A stretch of 64,000 nucleotides of DNA from Muribaculum sp. (GTDB lineage Bacteria > Bacteroidota > Bacteroidia > Bacteroidales > Muribaculaceae): the NCBI GenBank assembly GCA_009775095.1, contig VSOZ01000020.1, positions 1-64,000 on the forward strand, in the 5' to 3' direction. Below are positions 25,805-35,267 of this stretch, piece by piece. How positions within the stretch are numbered: the first letter of the stretch is position 1; each line of letters opens with the position of its first letter. Both the position numbers and the translations under genes were made by a program. The notes under the pieces are model-generated. The model made no database searches. It was not told where the DNA came from and saw only the letters and a list, made by a program, of their open reading frames with translations.

Positions 25805-28800
25805 TTAGAATGATACGTTAAGACCGAAAGTGTAGATGCGGGGCGAGGGATAACGACCGTAATCCACGCCGGTCATGAGGGCGTCGCCGTACATGGCACC
25901 GACTTCGGGGTCAAGACCTTTGTATTTGCTCCATGTGTGAACATTCTGTGCGCTGAAGTATACTCGCACGTTGTCAAGGTAAAGTCGGCGTACGATGTTG
26001 CGCGGTATGGTATAACCGAGTGATATGTTCTGGAGACGGATGTACGATGCATCTTCCACCATGAGGTCGCTGAGGCGGTAGTTGCCGTTGGCGTCGCTGT
26101 TCTGTACTGCCGGCAGTGTGGTGCTTGATGCGTTGGAGATGTAGATGTTGCGGTAGTCGGTGGCGGGAAGCGTCGGGTCGATGACTGCAAACTTGGCGAA
26201 GTTGAGCGACGAACGAAGTATGTTGGAGTTCTGACGCGGATCTTCGATACGTATGCGGGTCATGTTGAGCGCTTTGTTGCCATAAGATCCGGAGAACATT
26301 ATGTTCAGGTCAAAGCCCTTGTAGTTGAAAGTATTGCCGAAGCCCCAAGTGAATTTAGGCTCGGGATTGCCGATAAACGTGCGGTCTTTGTCGTTGATGA
26401 CGCCGTCGCCGTTAAGGTCTTCGAAGATGTAGTCGCCGATCCATGTCTGGTTGGGGTCGATGCCCTTGCCTTCGGGGCGTGCTACCTCGCAGAGGTTGCC
26501 GTTAGCGTCATGATAGTAGAAGTCTTCGGCTTTGTCGAAACGTCCGATAACTTTGTAGCCGTAGAACTGTCCTATCGGCTGGCCTACTACGGTCTTGGTG
26601 ACGATATAGGGTGTTGAGCCTATGCTGAAGTCCTTTTCTACCGATGCCGATGCCGTGTCGAGCGACTTGACGCGGTTGCGGTTGAGCGAGAACACGAGGT
26701 TGGAGGTCCAAGTAAACTCTCTGTTTGCGATGTTGGTTGTGTTAAGAGTCAGCTCTATACCTTTGTTTTCGATTGAACCCACATTCATCCACGGATTACT
26801 TGCACCGCCATAACCTTCTGAGCCGAGGAATGCCGGAAGCTGTACCTGAAGAAGCAGATTTTCTGTCTTTTTATAGTATACGTCGGCTATTAGTTCGATG
26901 CGGTTCTGAAGCAGTCCGAAATCAAGACCGATGTTGTATGACGAAGTGGTTTCCCATGTCAGTTTAGGGTTGGCGGTGTTGCCTGCGAGTACACCTACAC
27001 CCCACGGAGTGGTCTTGGAGGAAAGCATGGACATGTATGCATAGTCGGCTACGTTCTGGTTACCGGTTTTACCCCAGCCGAGACGCAGTTTCAGTGAATT
27101 GATCTCCTCGATGCCTTTCATGAATTCTTCCTGCGATATGCGCCATGCGAGAGCGACTGCGGGGAACCATCCCCATTTTTGTCCGTCGGCAAATTTAGAT
27201 GAACCGTCGCGACGTATGGTGGCTGTCAGAAGATAACGGTCGTCAAACGAGTAGAATGCGCGTCCGAAGAATGAAGCCATTGTATTGACTGTACGCATAC
27301 CGGTGGTGCTTGACTTGGATATGTCGCCTGCGCCGAGGTCGGGAGTGGTGTTTGTGAGGAAGCCTGTGGCCTGTCCCATCTGTGTCTCCCAATGGGTTTT
27401 CGACATTTCCTGACCTAACATGACATTGATGTTATGTTTTTCTGCAAATGTGTTGTTGTAGGTGAGGATGTTACGCCATGACCAGTATTTGCTGTCGGTT
27501 TTGGTCCAGCGCGATGTGCGGTGATCCTGAGTCTTTATACCGAACTGGTAGTCGGGTTCGTAGAAGTAGAACTTGTTGAAGTTGAAGTCGCCCGAGAGTT
27601 CGGTACGCAGGGTAAGCCCTTTGTAGAGCGCTGCTTCAAGATATACGTTGAAGCGCATGTTGACTTTCTTGTTGTTGTTGGTGATGAGTTCGGCAAGACC
27701 GAGCGGGTTTTCGGGCATCCACTGGTCTTCGGGTCCGTCGTAGGAGCCGTCGGGCGAGGTTACGGCGACGGTAGGCTGCTGCAGCAACGCGCTCATGATG
27801 GTATTGTTGTCAGTGCCTACAGCTTGCTTAGACTCTGAAAATGAGAAATTTACTCCCCCCCTAAGCCAATCCTTTATCTGGGTGTCGACATTTGAGCGGA
27901 GTGAATAGCGCTTGAAGCTTGAACCTACGGCGATACCGTCCTGATCGAGATATCCGCCTGAGAATGCCCATGTAGTACGCTCGCTTCCGCCCGATACCGA
28001 TATGCTGTGGTTCATCATAAAGGCCTTGCGGAAGAGCTCATCCTGCCAGTTGGTACCTTTGCCGAGGAGGTCGGGGCGTACAAACGCACTGCTCGGTATG
28101 AGCAGGTTACGCTCGATGGCTCGGTAGTTGTGATGTTCGGCATACTCCTGCAGGTTGAGCATGTCATACTGCTTCGGCATCTCCTGCCATCCGAGATAGG
28201 CGTCATAGGTGACGGTAGCTTCGCCTGCTTTGCCACGCTTGGTTGTGATCATGATCACACCGTTGCTCGCGCGCGAACCATATATAGCGGTTGCGGAGGC
28301 ATCTTTCAGAATGTCCATCGATACGATGTCTGACGGGTTGATCGACGAAAGGGGATTGGATGACTCCGAGTCGGTAGCCGAATCGATAACGACACCGTCG
28401 ATAACGAAGATCGGCTGGTTGGTGGCGTTAAGCGAGTTGATACCGCGTATACGGATTGAAGTCGAGGCGCCGGGGGTTCCGGAGTTGGCTTGTATCTGTA
28501 CACCGGCAGCGCGTCCTTGAAGCACTTGGTCGATACTGGTCGATATCGACTTCTTCACGGCGTCTTCGCCTACCGATACCACGGAGCCGGTAAGGTCGCT
28601 TCGTTTCATCTGACCGTAACCTACCACGACCACTTCTTCAAGTACGGCCGCGTTTTCTTTCATGGTCACGTTGATTACGGTGCGTCCGTCTACGGCGATG
28701 TCCTGTGTGTTATAGCCCACATAGGATACGGTGAGTGTACCTTTGGGAGAGATTGTCAGCGTGTACTTGCCGTCAATATCGGTCGAAGTACCGTTGGACG

Positions 28801-28957
28801 TGCCCTTTTGCTGAACGGTGGCTCCGATCAGTGGCTCTCCCAATTCGTCGATTACTGTTCCCGAGACAATGATGGTCTGGGAAAATGCCCATAGCGGTGA
28901 CATGAGTCCTATTAATATTACCGCTATGAACCGCAGATTAAAATCTGTGCATTTCAT
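25805..28957 (-). CDS. susC: SusC/RagA TonB-dependent outer membrane transporter
   Basis: 1050 residues. Signal peptide to about residue 27; carboxypeptidase-regulatory-like domain (28-105: GTVIDELGEPLIGATV, TDIDGKYTL, VSYVGYNTQDI); TonB box region EEVVVVGYG; plug domain (about 115-230: VQIQANSGTPGASTSIRIRG, YGSRASNGVIMITTKRG); beta-barrel ending in ...YTFGLNVSF with a terminal Phe. Imports xylan fragments with SusD using TonB energy. First gene of the operon; a leader of roughly 160 nt precedes it, and the HTCS gene is divergent. Confidence 0.96.
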   Translation of the reverse strand: MKCTDFNLRFIAVILIGLMSPLWAFSQTIIVSGTVIDELGEPLIGATVQQKGTSNGTSTDIDGKYTLTISPKGTLTVSYVGYNTQDIAVDGRTVINVTMKENAAVLEEVVVVGYGQMKRSDLTGSVVSVGEDAVKKSISTSIDQVLQGRAAGVQIQANSGTPGASTSIRIRGINSLNATNQPIFVIDGVVIDSATDSESSNPLSSINPSDIVSMDILKDASATAIYGSRASNGVIMITTKRGKAGEATVTYDAYLGWQEMPKQYDMLNLQEYAEHHNYRAIERNLLIPSSAFVRPDLLGKGTNWQDELFRKAFMMNHSISVSGGSERTTWAFSGGYLDQDGIAVGSSFKRYSLRSNVDTQIKDWLRGGVNFSFSESKQAVGTDNNTIMSALLQQPTVAVTSPDGSYDGPEDQWMPENPLGLAELITNNNKKVNMRFNVYLEAALYKGLTLRTELSGDFNFNKFYFYEPDYQFGIKTQDHRTSRWTKTDSKYWSWRNILTYNNTFAEKHNINVMLGQEMSKTHWETQMGQATGFLTNTTPDLGAGDISKSSTTGMRTVNTMASFFGRAFYSFDDRYLLTATIRRDGSSKFADGQKWGWFPAVALAWRISQEEFMKGIEEINSLKLRLGWGKTGNQNVADYAYMSMLSSKTTPWGVGVLAGNTANPKLTWETTSSYNIGLDFGLLQNRIELIADVYYKKTENLLLQVQLPAFLGSEGYGGASNPWMNVGSIENKGIELTLNTTNIANREFTWTSNLVFSLNRNRVKSLDTASASVEKDFSIGSTPYIVTKTVVGQPIGQFYGYKVIGRFDKAEDFYYHDANGNLCEVARPEGKGIDPNQTWIGDYIFEDLNGDGVINDKDRTFIGNPEPKFTWGFGNTFNYKGFDLNIMFSGSYGNKALNMTRIRIEDPRQNSNILRSSLNFAKFAVIDPTLPATDYRNIYISNASSTTLPAVQNSDANGNYRLSDLMVEDASYIRLQNISLGYTIPRNIVRRLYLDNVRVYFSAQNVHTWSKYKGLDPEVGAMYGDALMTGVDYGRYPSPRIYTFGLNVSF

Positions 28958-29123
28958 GAAAATAATGTTATTGGTTTTGGGATTAATGTAAGTTCTTGAT
29001 TGGTTTAAATTCTCGGTTGCCCGTACTAATCATACGGGGGACTGAAATCTGTTGTATTTTTACGGCATAAGCATTGGCAATTGTTTTGGGTTTGTGTATT
29101 GTAGTTAACGATTGATTACGATG

Positions 29124-29131
29124 CAAATTTA
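29124..29131 (-). promoter_or_regulatory. -7 box of the susC operon
   Basis: TAAATTTG on minus is a perfect TAnnTTTG. The -33 position shows no TTG, as is usual for promoters that need an activator. Transcription would start near 29119, giving a leader of about 160 nt before ATG 28957. Confidence 0.55.
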
Positions 29132-29151
29132 GATGATATCAAATTATTTGC

Positions 29152-29171
29152 TTGTGTTACGCGTAACAAAA
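29152..29171. promoter_or_regulatory. Candidate binding site of the hybrid regulator
   Basis: Perfect 12-bp palindrome GTTACGCGTAAC (29156-29167) inside a near-symmetric 20-bp block. It sits about 25-36 bp upstream of the susC -7 box, where an AraC-type activator would contact a weak -33 region. Confidence 0.4.
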
Positions 29172-29256
29172 TTATTGGAATTTGTAATGTGACTTTGTTG
29201 CATGTGTCATATATTATCGTCAATGTAACAACTATGTTGTAAAGCATAAAAAGACA

Positions 29257-29288
29257 CTTTTCTCGGTGTATCAATTTGATTATTTTTG
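29257..29288 (+). promoter_or_regulatory. Promoter of the hybrid two-component regulator
   Basis: TATTTTTG (29281-29288) fits the -7 consensus; a T-rich CTTTTC at 29257-29262 is at the -33 distance. Leader about 22 nt to ATG 29316. Confidence 0.5.
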
Positions 29289-29315
29289 CATAGAATATGT
29301 AACCCGACAGATGTC

Positions 29316-32300
29316 ATGAAAATTAAACACTATTGCATTACGCTATTCTTTACGCTTTCCGCTGTGGTCTTGCCCGCACAACGTACAAAGCTATATACTT
29401 CTAACGGATTTCTCTCGAGCTGTCTTATCAATGATGTATATCAAGACTGTAAAGGATATATATGGATAGCCACGGAGTATGGCTTGAATCGTTTTGACGG
29501 AACTCGGTTTACCACGTTTAAGCATATGTCCGGCAACGCCCTGTCGCTACGTGACAATTATGTACGTACCGTTCAGGAGGATTCCCGCGGACGGTTGCTT
29601 GTTGGATGCATTACGGGTTTGATGGAGTTTGATCGTGCTACAGAAGAGTTCCATGATATACCTCTTATATATGGCGATAAGCCGGTGCCGGCTCATGTGT
29701 CGGTCATAGCCCGACTGTCAAACGGTGAAATATGGATCGGAACAGCCGGTTACGGAGTGTTTCGTTATGATCCTTCTTCCGATACCGCCCGAAGCATGCA
29801 TCATCTTGCACGTGCTGCCGGCAGTCTTCTTATAAGTGATATATATGAAGATGTCACTCATGCTATATGGATAGCTACCGAGGACAATGGTGTGTGTCGT
29901 TATTATCCGGCAGGAGATCGTTCGCGATCTTATAACCTTGAGTGTTCTTCGGTAGGAAATAAAGTGTCTGCCGTGATGGGGTCGTCTGAAGGTGACGTGT
30001 ATGTAAGCTCGCTTGATGCCGGAGTCAGTCGATTATGTTATGGGTCTGAAGATTTCAAGCCGGTAGTGTATGCCGGAGGAGTCCTTTCGGTAAAGACTCT
30101 TGCCGTCTATGGAGGTGCTCTGTATGCCGGTACGGAAGGACACGGAGCCAAACTTATAGCTGGCGATCTATTGCTTGATGTGCCTTCAAGTTCGCCGTTT
30201 GTCGAGTTTAATCGTACCAAAGTGCACCGTATGCTTGAGGACCGTGACGGTAATTTATGGATTGGTATGTTTCAGAAGGGGATAGCTTTGGTGCCTAAAT
30301 TGCGTCATATGTTTGGCTATTACGGTAGAGCTGTGCACGAAAATCCTATAGGTGACGGCTGTGTTATGGCGGTGTATGTTGACAGCGGCCATAATTTGTG
30401 GGTAAGCTGTGATAATGACGGAGTGTATCGTCTTGATCCCGCAGGACGCAGGGTCGCTTATTATCGTACACCCACCACGGTCATGTGTATTCTTGAGGAT
30501 TCCCGGTCGCGTATGTGGATCGGTTCGTTTAACTCCGGCCTTTATCGGGTTGGCGATAATGGCTCTCTGCATGAGGTGCCTCGATTCGCAGAAAAGAAAA
30601 TATGCAGTATTGTCGAAGCCGATAAGGGAGTGTTTTATCTTGGAACATTCGGTAACGGTCTGATCCGTTATAACCCTGATGACGATACTTCGAGTGAGCT
30701 GTCATTTAAAGTCATGAAAAAGGCGGAGACGTCGATTGGAAACGATTGGATAAACAGTATGTTATATACGCCTTCCGGCCATTTATGGCTGGCCCATTAT
30801 CAAGGTGTAAGCTGTTATGATACACGCTCCGGACGTTATATTAAATTGGGTGATAGTGAGAATCTTGTTGACGGAGTCATAGCTTATTCGTTGATGCAGG
30901 ATCATAAGGGCAACATCTGGTGCGGTACTTCTTATGGCATATATGTCTACGATGCGGTATCGGGTGAGATTGGCCATTATTCTTCAGATGACGGTTTGCC
31001 CAATTATGTTATCTGTGGTTTGTGTGAGGATGAGAGTCACAATGTATGGGTCAGTACCTACCACGGTATATCCAAATTCATAGTCGATGAACGGCGCTTT
31101 GTGAATTTTGACTCCGGTGACGGTCTGCAGGGCAATGAATTTACTCATGGTGCTTATTGCAATGACGGGAAAGGTATTGTATATTTTGGCGGTACGGATG
31201 GCGTGACTTCTTTTCATCCGCTTGACATTAATGACAATCAGCGTGTTTATACTCCGGTTATCACCGGTTTTGATATTTTCTCTACTCCGGTCACCGCCTC
31301 GACTTTATCGGGCGGCCGTCATGTTATAGATACGGATCTTTCCGAAGCCGGCAGTGTAAGGCTGGCTCACTATGACAATACATTCAGCATAGCGTTTTCC
31401 ACTTTTTCGTATGATAATCCCGATAAGCTTGTTTATGAATACCGTGTCAGGGAGCTTGGTAAAGACTGGCTTACGACACTTCCGGGCCAGAGTAGGGTTA
31501 CGTTTAACAACATGTCGCCCGGCGACTACCGTTTTCAGGTGCGTGTAGCCGGAAATACGGAGCCGGATGCTCTTCGCGAACTTGACATCACTGTGTTGCC
31601 CCCATGGTACCGCTCATGGTGGGCGATATTGATATATTTGGGCGTAGCTGTATTTGTAAGTGTATGTGTAATGCACTTTTTACGTGATAAGGCCGACGAG
31701 CGCCGTCGTCAGCTTGAACGCCGACAGTCCGAGCAGCTGCTTGAGGCCAAGCTGCAGTTCTTTACCAATATCTCTCATGAGATACGCACTCCAATGACCC
31801 TTATTATAAGTCCGCTGGAGAAGCTGATTGCAAATTGTAAAGATACCCGTCTGCGTGAAACCTATATGATGATATTTCGCAATGCTCAGCGTATATTGCG
31901 CCTTGTCAATCAACTTATGGACATGCGTAAGATTGAAAAAGGGCAGATGCAGCTGCACTTCTCGGAGACCGACATGGTGCCTTACATAGAGGAGTCCATG
32001 CGTTCGTTTGAGTACATGGCTTATGAAAATGACGTGGTGTTTACGTTTCATCACTCGGTGCCGAGCCTGCCGGCATGGATCGATGTGAATAATTTTGACA
32101 AGATACTGATCAATATTCTGTCCAACGCATTCAAGTATACTCCGCGTGGAGGCCACATAGACATAACGCTTACCGAAGGAGAGGACTCCGGTGCTCTGCC
32201 GCCGCTTGACCGATATGTGGAGATCGCAGTTTCTGATAGTGGTATCGGCATAGATCCCGATAAGATAGAACGTATATTTGACAGGTTTTACCGTATCGAG

Positions 32301-33320
32301 AACGAGATAACCGGAGCCGTGGCTGGGGCCGGCATCGGTCTGCATTTGTGTCGTACGCTGGTTACACTTCATCATGGCACTATAGCGGCGCGAAATCATG
32401 TCGGTGCCACCGGATGTGAATTTATTATACGTCTTCCGGCAGGGGCCGACCACCTTACGGCGGAGGAACTTCAGGCGGTTACGGCACGGATGGCCCCCGG
32501 TTATGAGGTGCCGGTGACTCCTCTTTCCGATAAAAACGGGTCTAAAACACGCGCCGATATAACGGTGGCTGTTGTTGAGGATGATGTGGATGTGAGAGAG
32601 TATCTTCGTCATGAGTTGTCGGAGAAATATAATGTGGTCACGTTTGCCAACGGCAATGAAGCTCTTGAAAATATTATTGCCGATGCTCCGGATATAGTTA
32701 TAAGCGACGTTATGATGCCCGGTCTTGACGGGTTGTCGCTTTGCCGTAAATTGAAGCAGAATACAAATACTAACCACATACCGGTGATACTCCTTTCGGC
32801 AAAGGCTGAAAATGAGGATCGTATGACCGGCCTGCAGGCCGGTGCCGATTCCTACATGTCAAAGCCTGTGAGCATGGAGGTGCTTATGAGCACCATATCG
32901 GGCATGATAGCCAACCGTAAATTGTTGCGGGCTAAGTTCAGCGGCGTGCAGGATCAGGAGGATGCTGTGAGAAAAATAACGATGAAGTCGCAAGACGAGA
33001 TACTGCTTAACCGTATTATGGCTGTGATAAACGATAATCTGTCGTCGCCTGACCTGAGTGTTGAGCGGCTTGCCGAGGAGGTCGGACTCAGCCGCGTGCA
33101 TCTGCATCGTAAACTGAAGGAGCTCACCAATATGTCAGCACGTGATTTTATAAAGAACTTACGACTTAAACAGGCGGCCCGTCTACTTAAAGAACAGAAA
33201 CTGAGTGTTGCTGAAGTTGCTTATGCAACGGGTTTCTCCAATCCGTCACATTTCACGGTTGCGTTTAAAGAGATGTTCGGTATGCCGCCGACACGTTACG
33301 CCGGTGCACGAAAGTCATGA
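29316..33320 (+). CDS. Hybrid two-component system regulator (HTCS) of xylan use
   Basis: 1334 residues from ATG 29316. Signal peptide, then 14-bladed periplasmic sensor made of Reg_prop repeats (about 25-670; repeated WIGT/WIATE.GLNRFDG units) and a Y_Y_Y domain (about 680-755). One membrane helix near 765-787, HisKA with phospho-acceptor His821 in ISHEIRTPM, HATPase with DSGIGIDPD and GAGIGLHL, receiver domain with Asp1131 in VISDVMMPGLDG, and a C-terminal AraC-type HTH (about 1235-1330). Such sensors bind the oligosaccharide directly in the periplasm and activate the neighbouring susC promoter. The full set of phosphorelay residues is intact. Confidence 0.96.
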   Translation: MKIKHYCITLFFTLSAVVLPAQRTKLYTSNGFLSSCLINDVYQDCKGYIWIATEYGLNRFDGTRFTTFKHMSGNALSLRDNYVRTVQEDSRGRLLVGCITGLMEFDRATEEFHDIPLIYGDKPVPAHVSVIARLSNGEIWIGTAGYGVFRYDPSSDTARSMHHLARAAGSLLISDIYEDVTHAIWIATEDNGVCRYYPAGDRSRSYNLECSSVGNKVSAVMGSSEGDVYVSSLDAGVSRLCYGSEDFKPVVYAGGVLSVKTLAVYGGALYAGTEGHGAKLIAGDLLLDVPSSSPFVEFNRTKVHRMLEDRDGNLWIGMFQKGIALVPKLRHMFGYYGRAVHENPIGDGCVMAVYVDSGHNLWVSCDNDGVYRLDPAGRRVAYYRTPTTVMCILEDSRSRMWIGSFNSGLYRVGDNGSLHEVPRFAEKKICSIVEADKGVFYLGTFGNGLIRYNPDDDTSSELSFKVMKKAETSIGNDWINSMLYTPSGHLWLAHYQGVSCYDTRSGRYIKLGDSENLVDGVIAYSLMQDHKGNIWCGTSYGIYVYDAVSGEIGHYSSDDGLPNYVICGLCEDESHNVWVSTYHGISKFIVDERRFVNFDSGDGLQGNEFTHGAYCNDGKGIVYFGGTDGVTSFHPLDINDNQRVYTPVITGFDIFSTPVTASTLSGGRHVIDTDLSEAGSVRLAHYDNTFSIAFSTFSYDNPDKLVYEYRVRELGKDWLTTLPGQSRVTFNNMSPGDYRFQVRVAGNTEPDALRELDITVLPPWYRSWWAILIYLGVAVFVSVCVMHFLRDKADERRRQLERRQSEQLLEAKLQFFTNISHEIRTPMTLIISPLEKLIANCKDTRLRETYMMIFRNAQRILRLVNQLMDMRKIEKGQMQLHFSETDMVPYIEESMRSFEYMAYENDVVFTFHHSVPSLPAWIDVNNFDKILINILSNAFKYTPRGGHIDITLTEGEDSGALPPLDRYVEIAVSDSGIGIDPDKIERIFDRFYRIENEITGAVAGAGIGLHLCRTLVTLHHGTIAARNHVGATGCEFIIRLPAGADHLTAEELQAVTARMAPGYEVPVTPLSDKNGSKTRADITVAVVEDDVDVREYLRHELSEKYNVVTFANGNEALENIIADAPDIVISDVMMPGLDGLSLCRKLKQNTNTNHIPVILLSAKAENEDRMTGLQAGADSYMSKPVSMEVLMSTISGMIANRKLLRAKFSGVQDQEDAVRKITMKSQDEILLNRIMAVINDNLSSPDLSVERLAEEVGLSRVHLHRKLKELTNMSARDFIKNLRLKQAARLLKEQKLSVAEVAYATGFSNPSHFTVAFKEMFGMPPTRYAGARKS

Positions 33321-33366
33321 CATAGAATTAGGTTATATATATATTTAGGGAAACCTCGGATATTTA

Positions 33367-33400
33367 TTTTTTGTTTTATGAAAATAAAAGCCTATTTTTG
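33367..33400 (+). promoter_or_regulatory. Promoter of the DUF4492-cydAB operon
   Basis: TTTTTTG (33367-33373), 19 bp, TATTTTTG (33393-33400): a full consensus Bacteroides promoter. The leader is about 10 nt to ATG 33415. Confidence 0.75.
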
Positions 33401-33414
33401 TTAAAAACAATTAT

Positions 33415-33684
33415 ATGGACCCAAACCGAACTCCCCGAAGCGGCAATCTGCTGATGCGTATTATCCGTTTTTATCGCGACGGATTTCGTTCTATGACCGT
33501 AGGTCGTTATCTGTGGGCCATGATTATAATAAAACTGTTTATACTGTTTTTTATCTTTAAGCTTTTTTTCTTTCCCGACCTGCTGCAGCGCGATTATGAC
33601 AATGATGCCGACAGAGCACGTGCGGTGCGACACTCTATGACCGATTATAACCGAAATCAAGAAAATACATTACTAACACCTTAA
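33415..33684 (+). CDS. DUF4492 small membrane protein of the cytochrome bd operon
   Basis: 89 residues. Conserved FYRDGFRSMTVGRYLW then one membrane helix (about 38-60) and a charged tail. DUF4492 proteins precede cydA in Bacteroidetes and Epsilonproteobacteria and are thought to be accessory subunits of the bd oxidase, similar in size to CydX/CydS but unrelated in sequence. Seven bp separate it from cydA. Confidence 0.88.
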   Translation: MDPNRTPRSGNLLMRIIRFYRDGFRSMTVGRYLWAMIIIKLFILFFIFKLFFFPDLLQRDYDNDADRARAVRHSMTDYNRNQENTLLTP

Positions 33685-33690
33685 TTAATT

Positions 33691-35262
33691 ATGGATGACT
33701 TAATTACTGTAGTCGACTGGTCGAGATGGCAATTTGCGCTGACGGCCATGTATCATTGGCTCTTTGTTCCGCTCACCATCGGATTGGCTCTCATTGTAGC
33801 TATCATGGAGAGCGTGTATGTAAAAAACAGGTCGGTCAAGTGGCTTGCCATGACTAAGTTCTGGATGCTGCTGTTCGGTATAAATTTTGCCATAGGCGTG
33901 GCCACCGGCATTATACTCGAATTTGAATTCGGCACCAACTGGTCAAACTACAGTTGGTTTGTCGGCGATATATTCGGTGCTCCGCTTGCCATAGAGGGTA
34001 TAGTGGCTTTCTTTATGGAGTCGACTTTTATAGCCGTGATGTTTTTCGGATGGAAAAAAGTCAGTCCGAAGTTTCATCTCGCCGCCACATGGCTTACTGC
34101 CGCCGGTACTGCGTTGTCGGCATTGTGGATACTTGTAGCCAACTCATGGATGCAGCAGCCTGTGGGCATGGAGTTTGACCCGGCACAGATGCGAAATGTC
34201 ATGGATGACTTCTGGGCATTGGTCTTTTCCGAGACCGCCAGAGCCAAGTTCACCCACACTGTGGCGAGTGCATGGGTTGTGGCCGGAGTGTTTGTTATCG
34301 GCGTAAGCTGTTGGTTCCTGCTTAAACGGCGCAATGTGGACATGGCCATGTCGTCAATCAAGATTGCCGGCTGGGTAGGTGGTGCGGGTATACTTATAAC
34401 TCTTGCCACCGGTGATATGTCGGCTGTGAGTGTGGCCAAACATCAGCCTATGAAACTTGCCGCAATGGAAGGACTCTATAACGGTAAGTGCGGACAGGAG
34501 ATTGTGGCTTTCGGTATATTGAACCCTGCCAAGACTATAAATAATGACGAGAAGCCTTATCTTTTTGATATAAGTGTACCTTATGGATTGTCATTTCTTG
34601 CCACGCACAACCCTCATGCTTTTGTGCCCGGCATAAGTGACCTTATCAACGGTGTAAGACTTACGGAAAACGGCGATACGGTAGATGCGGTCAGCTATGC
34701 CGACCGTATAAAGATCGGTCGGGAAGCCCATGAGGCGCTCCGCCAATACGACTCGGCTATGGCTGCCGGCGATAAGAGCGCCATGGCTGCCGCCGCCGAA
34801 GAAATAAAGGCCAAATACGAGTATTTCGGCTACGGCTATCTTGACAGCCCCGATGAGGCCGTGCCTCCGGTTGCGCTTACTTTCTATGCCTTCAGGGTCA
34901 TGGTTATGGCCGGAGGTTATCTGCTGCTGTTCTTTGCCGTGGCTCTTTTTGCCGTCTACTATCGCCCCAAATGGTTGCAAAACCGTGTGGTTAACTGGAT
35001 AGGTATCCTGTCCATCGCGGTTGTATGGGTATGCTCTCAGAGCGGCTGGATAACCGCCGAAGTGGGCCGTCAGCCGTGGGTAATACAGGACATCATGCCT
35101 ACAAAGGCAGCTATAAGCGCCATCTCTTCATCATCGGTAATCGTGACATTCTTTATGTTTGCCGCCGTATTTACCATACTTCTTGTTGCGGAGATCAGCA
35201 TCATGCTCACGCAGATCAACAAACATTCCAAGGAAGATATTACTACAATCTCAAATGAATAA
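33691..35262 (+). CDS. cydA: Cytochrome bd ubiquinol/menaquinol oxidase subunit I
   Basis: 523 residues. Haem ligand His22 in LTAMYHWLFVPL; the second His in KFTHTVASAWVVAG (about 190); GRQPW preceded by GWITAEV near residue 450, the quinol and haem-d region. Nine membrane helices are expected. A Q-loop of moderate length with Ala/Lys-rich sequence (about 330-380) lies between helices 6 and 7. The oxidase reduces O2 with high affinity, giving this anaerobe nanaerobic respiration and oxygen protection. Read-through from DUF4492; cydB follows after 5 bp. Confidence 0.97.
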   Translation: MDDLITVVDWSRWQFALTAMYHWLFVPLTIGLALIVAIMESVYVKNRSVKWLAMTKFWMLLFGINFAIGVATGIILEFEFGTNWSNYSWFVGDIFGAPLAIEGIVAFFMESTFIAVMFFGWKKVSPKFHLAATWLTAAGTALSALWILVANSWMQQPVGMEFDPAQMRNVMDDFWALVFSETARAKFTHTVASAWVVAGVFVIGVSCWFLLKRRNVDMAMSSIKIAGWVGGAGILITLATGDMSAVSVAKHQPMKLAAMEGLYNGKCGQEIVAFGILNPAKTINNDEKPYLFDISVPYGLSFLATHNPHAFVPGISDLINGVRLTENGDTVDAVSYADRIKIGREAHEALRQYDSAMAAGDKSAMAAAAEEIKAKYEYFGYGYLDSPDEAVPPVALTFYAFRVMVMAGGYLLLFFAVALFAVYYRPKWLQNRVVNWIGILSIAVVWVCSQSGWITAEVGRQPWVIQDIMPTKAAISAISSSSVIVTFFMFAAVFTILLVAEISIMLTQINKHSKEDITTISNE

Positions 35263-35267
35263 CTATC

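Larger units (their letters stand above)
28958..29315. promoter_or_regulatory. Divergent regulatory region between susC and the hybrid sensor gene
   Basis: 358 bp without a gene. It holds the susC leader with a hairpin CCCGTA/TACGGG (29020-29038), a T-rich motif TTGTTTTGGGTTTGTG on plus (29081-29096), a susC -7 box (29124-29131), a perfect palindrome GTTACGCGTAAC (29156-29167) and the regulator's promoter near 29281. Confidence 0.75.

Noticed and set aside
31680..32777. 365-codon minus frame inside the hybrid regulator gene
   Set aside because: Antisense to conserved HisKA/HATPase/receiver coding sequence; no domain in its own translation.
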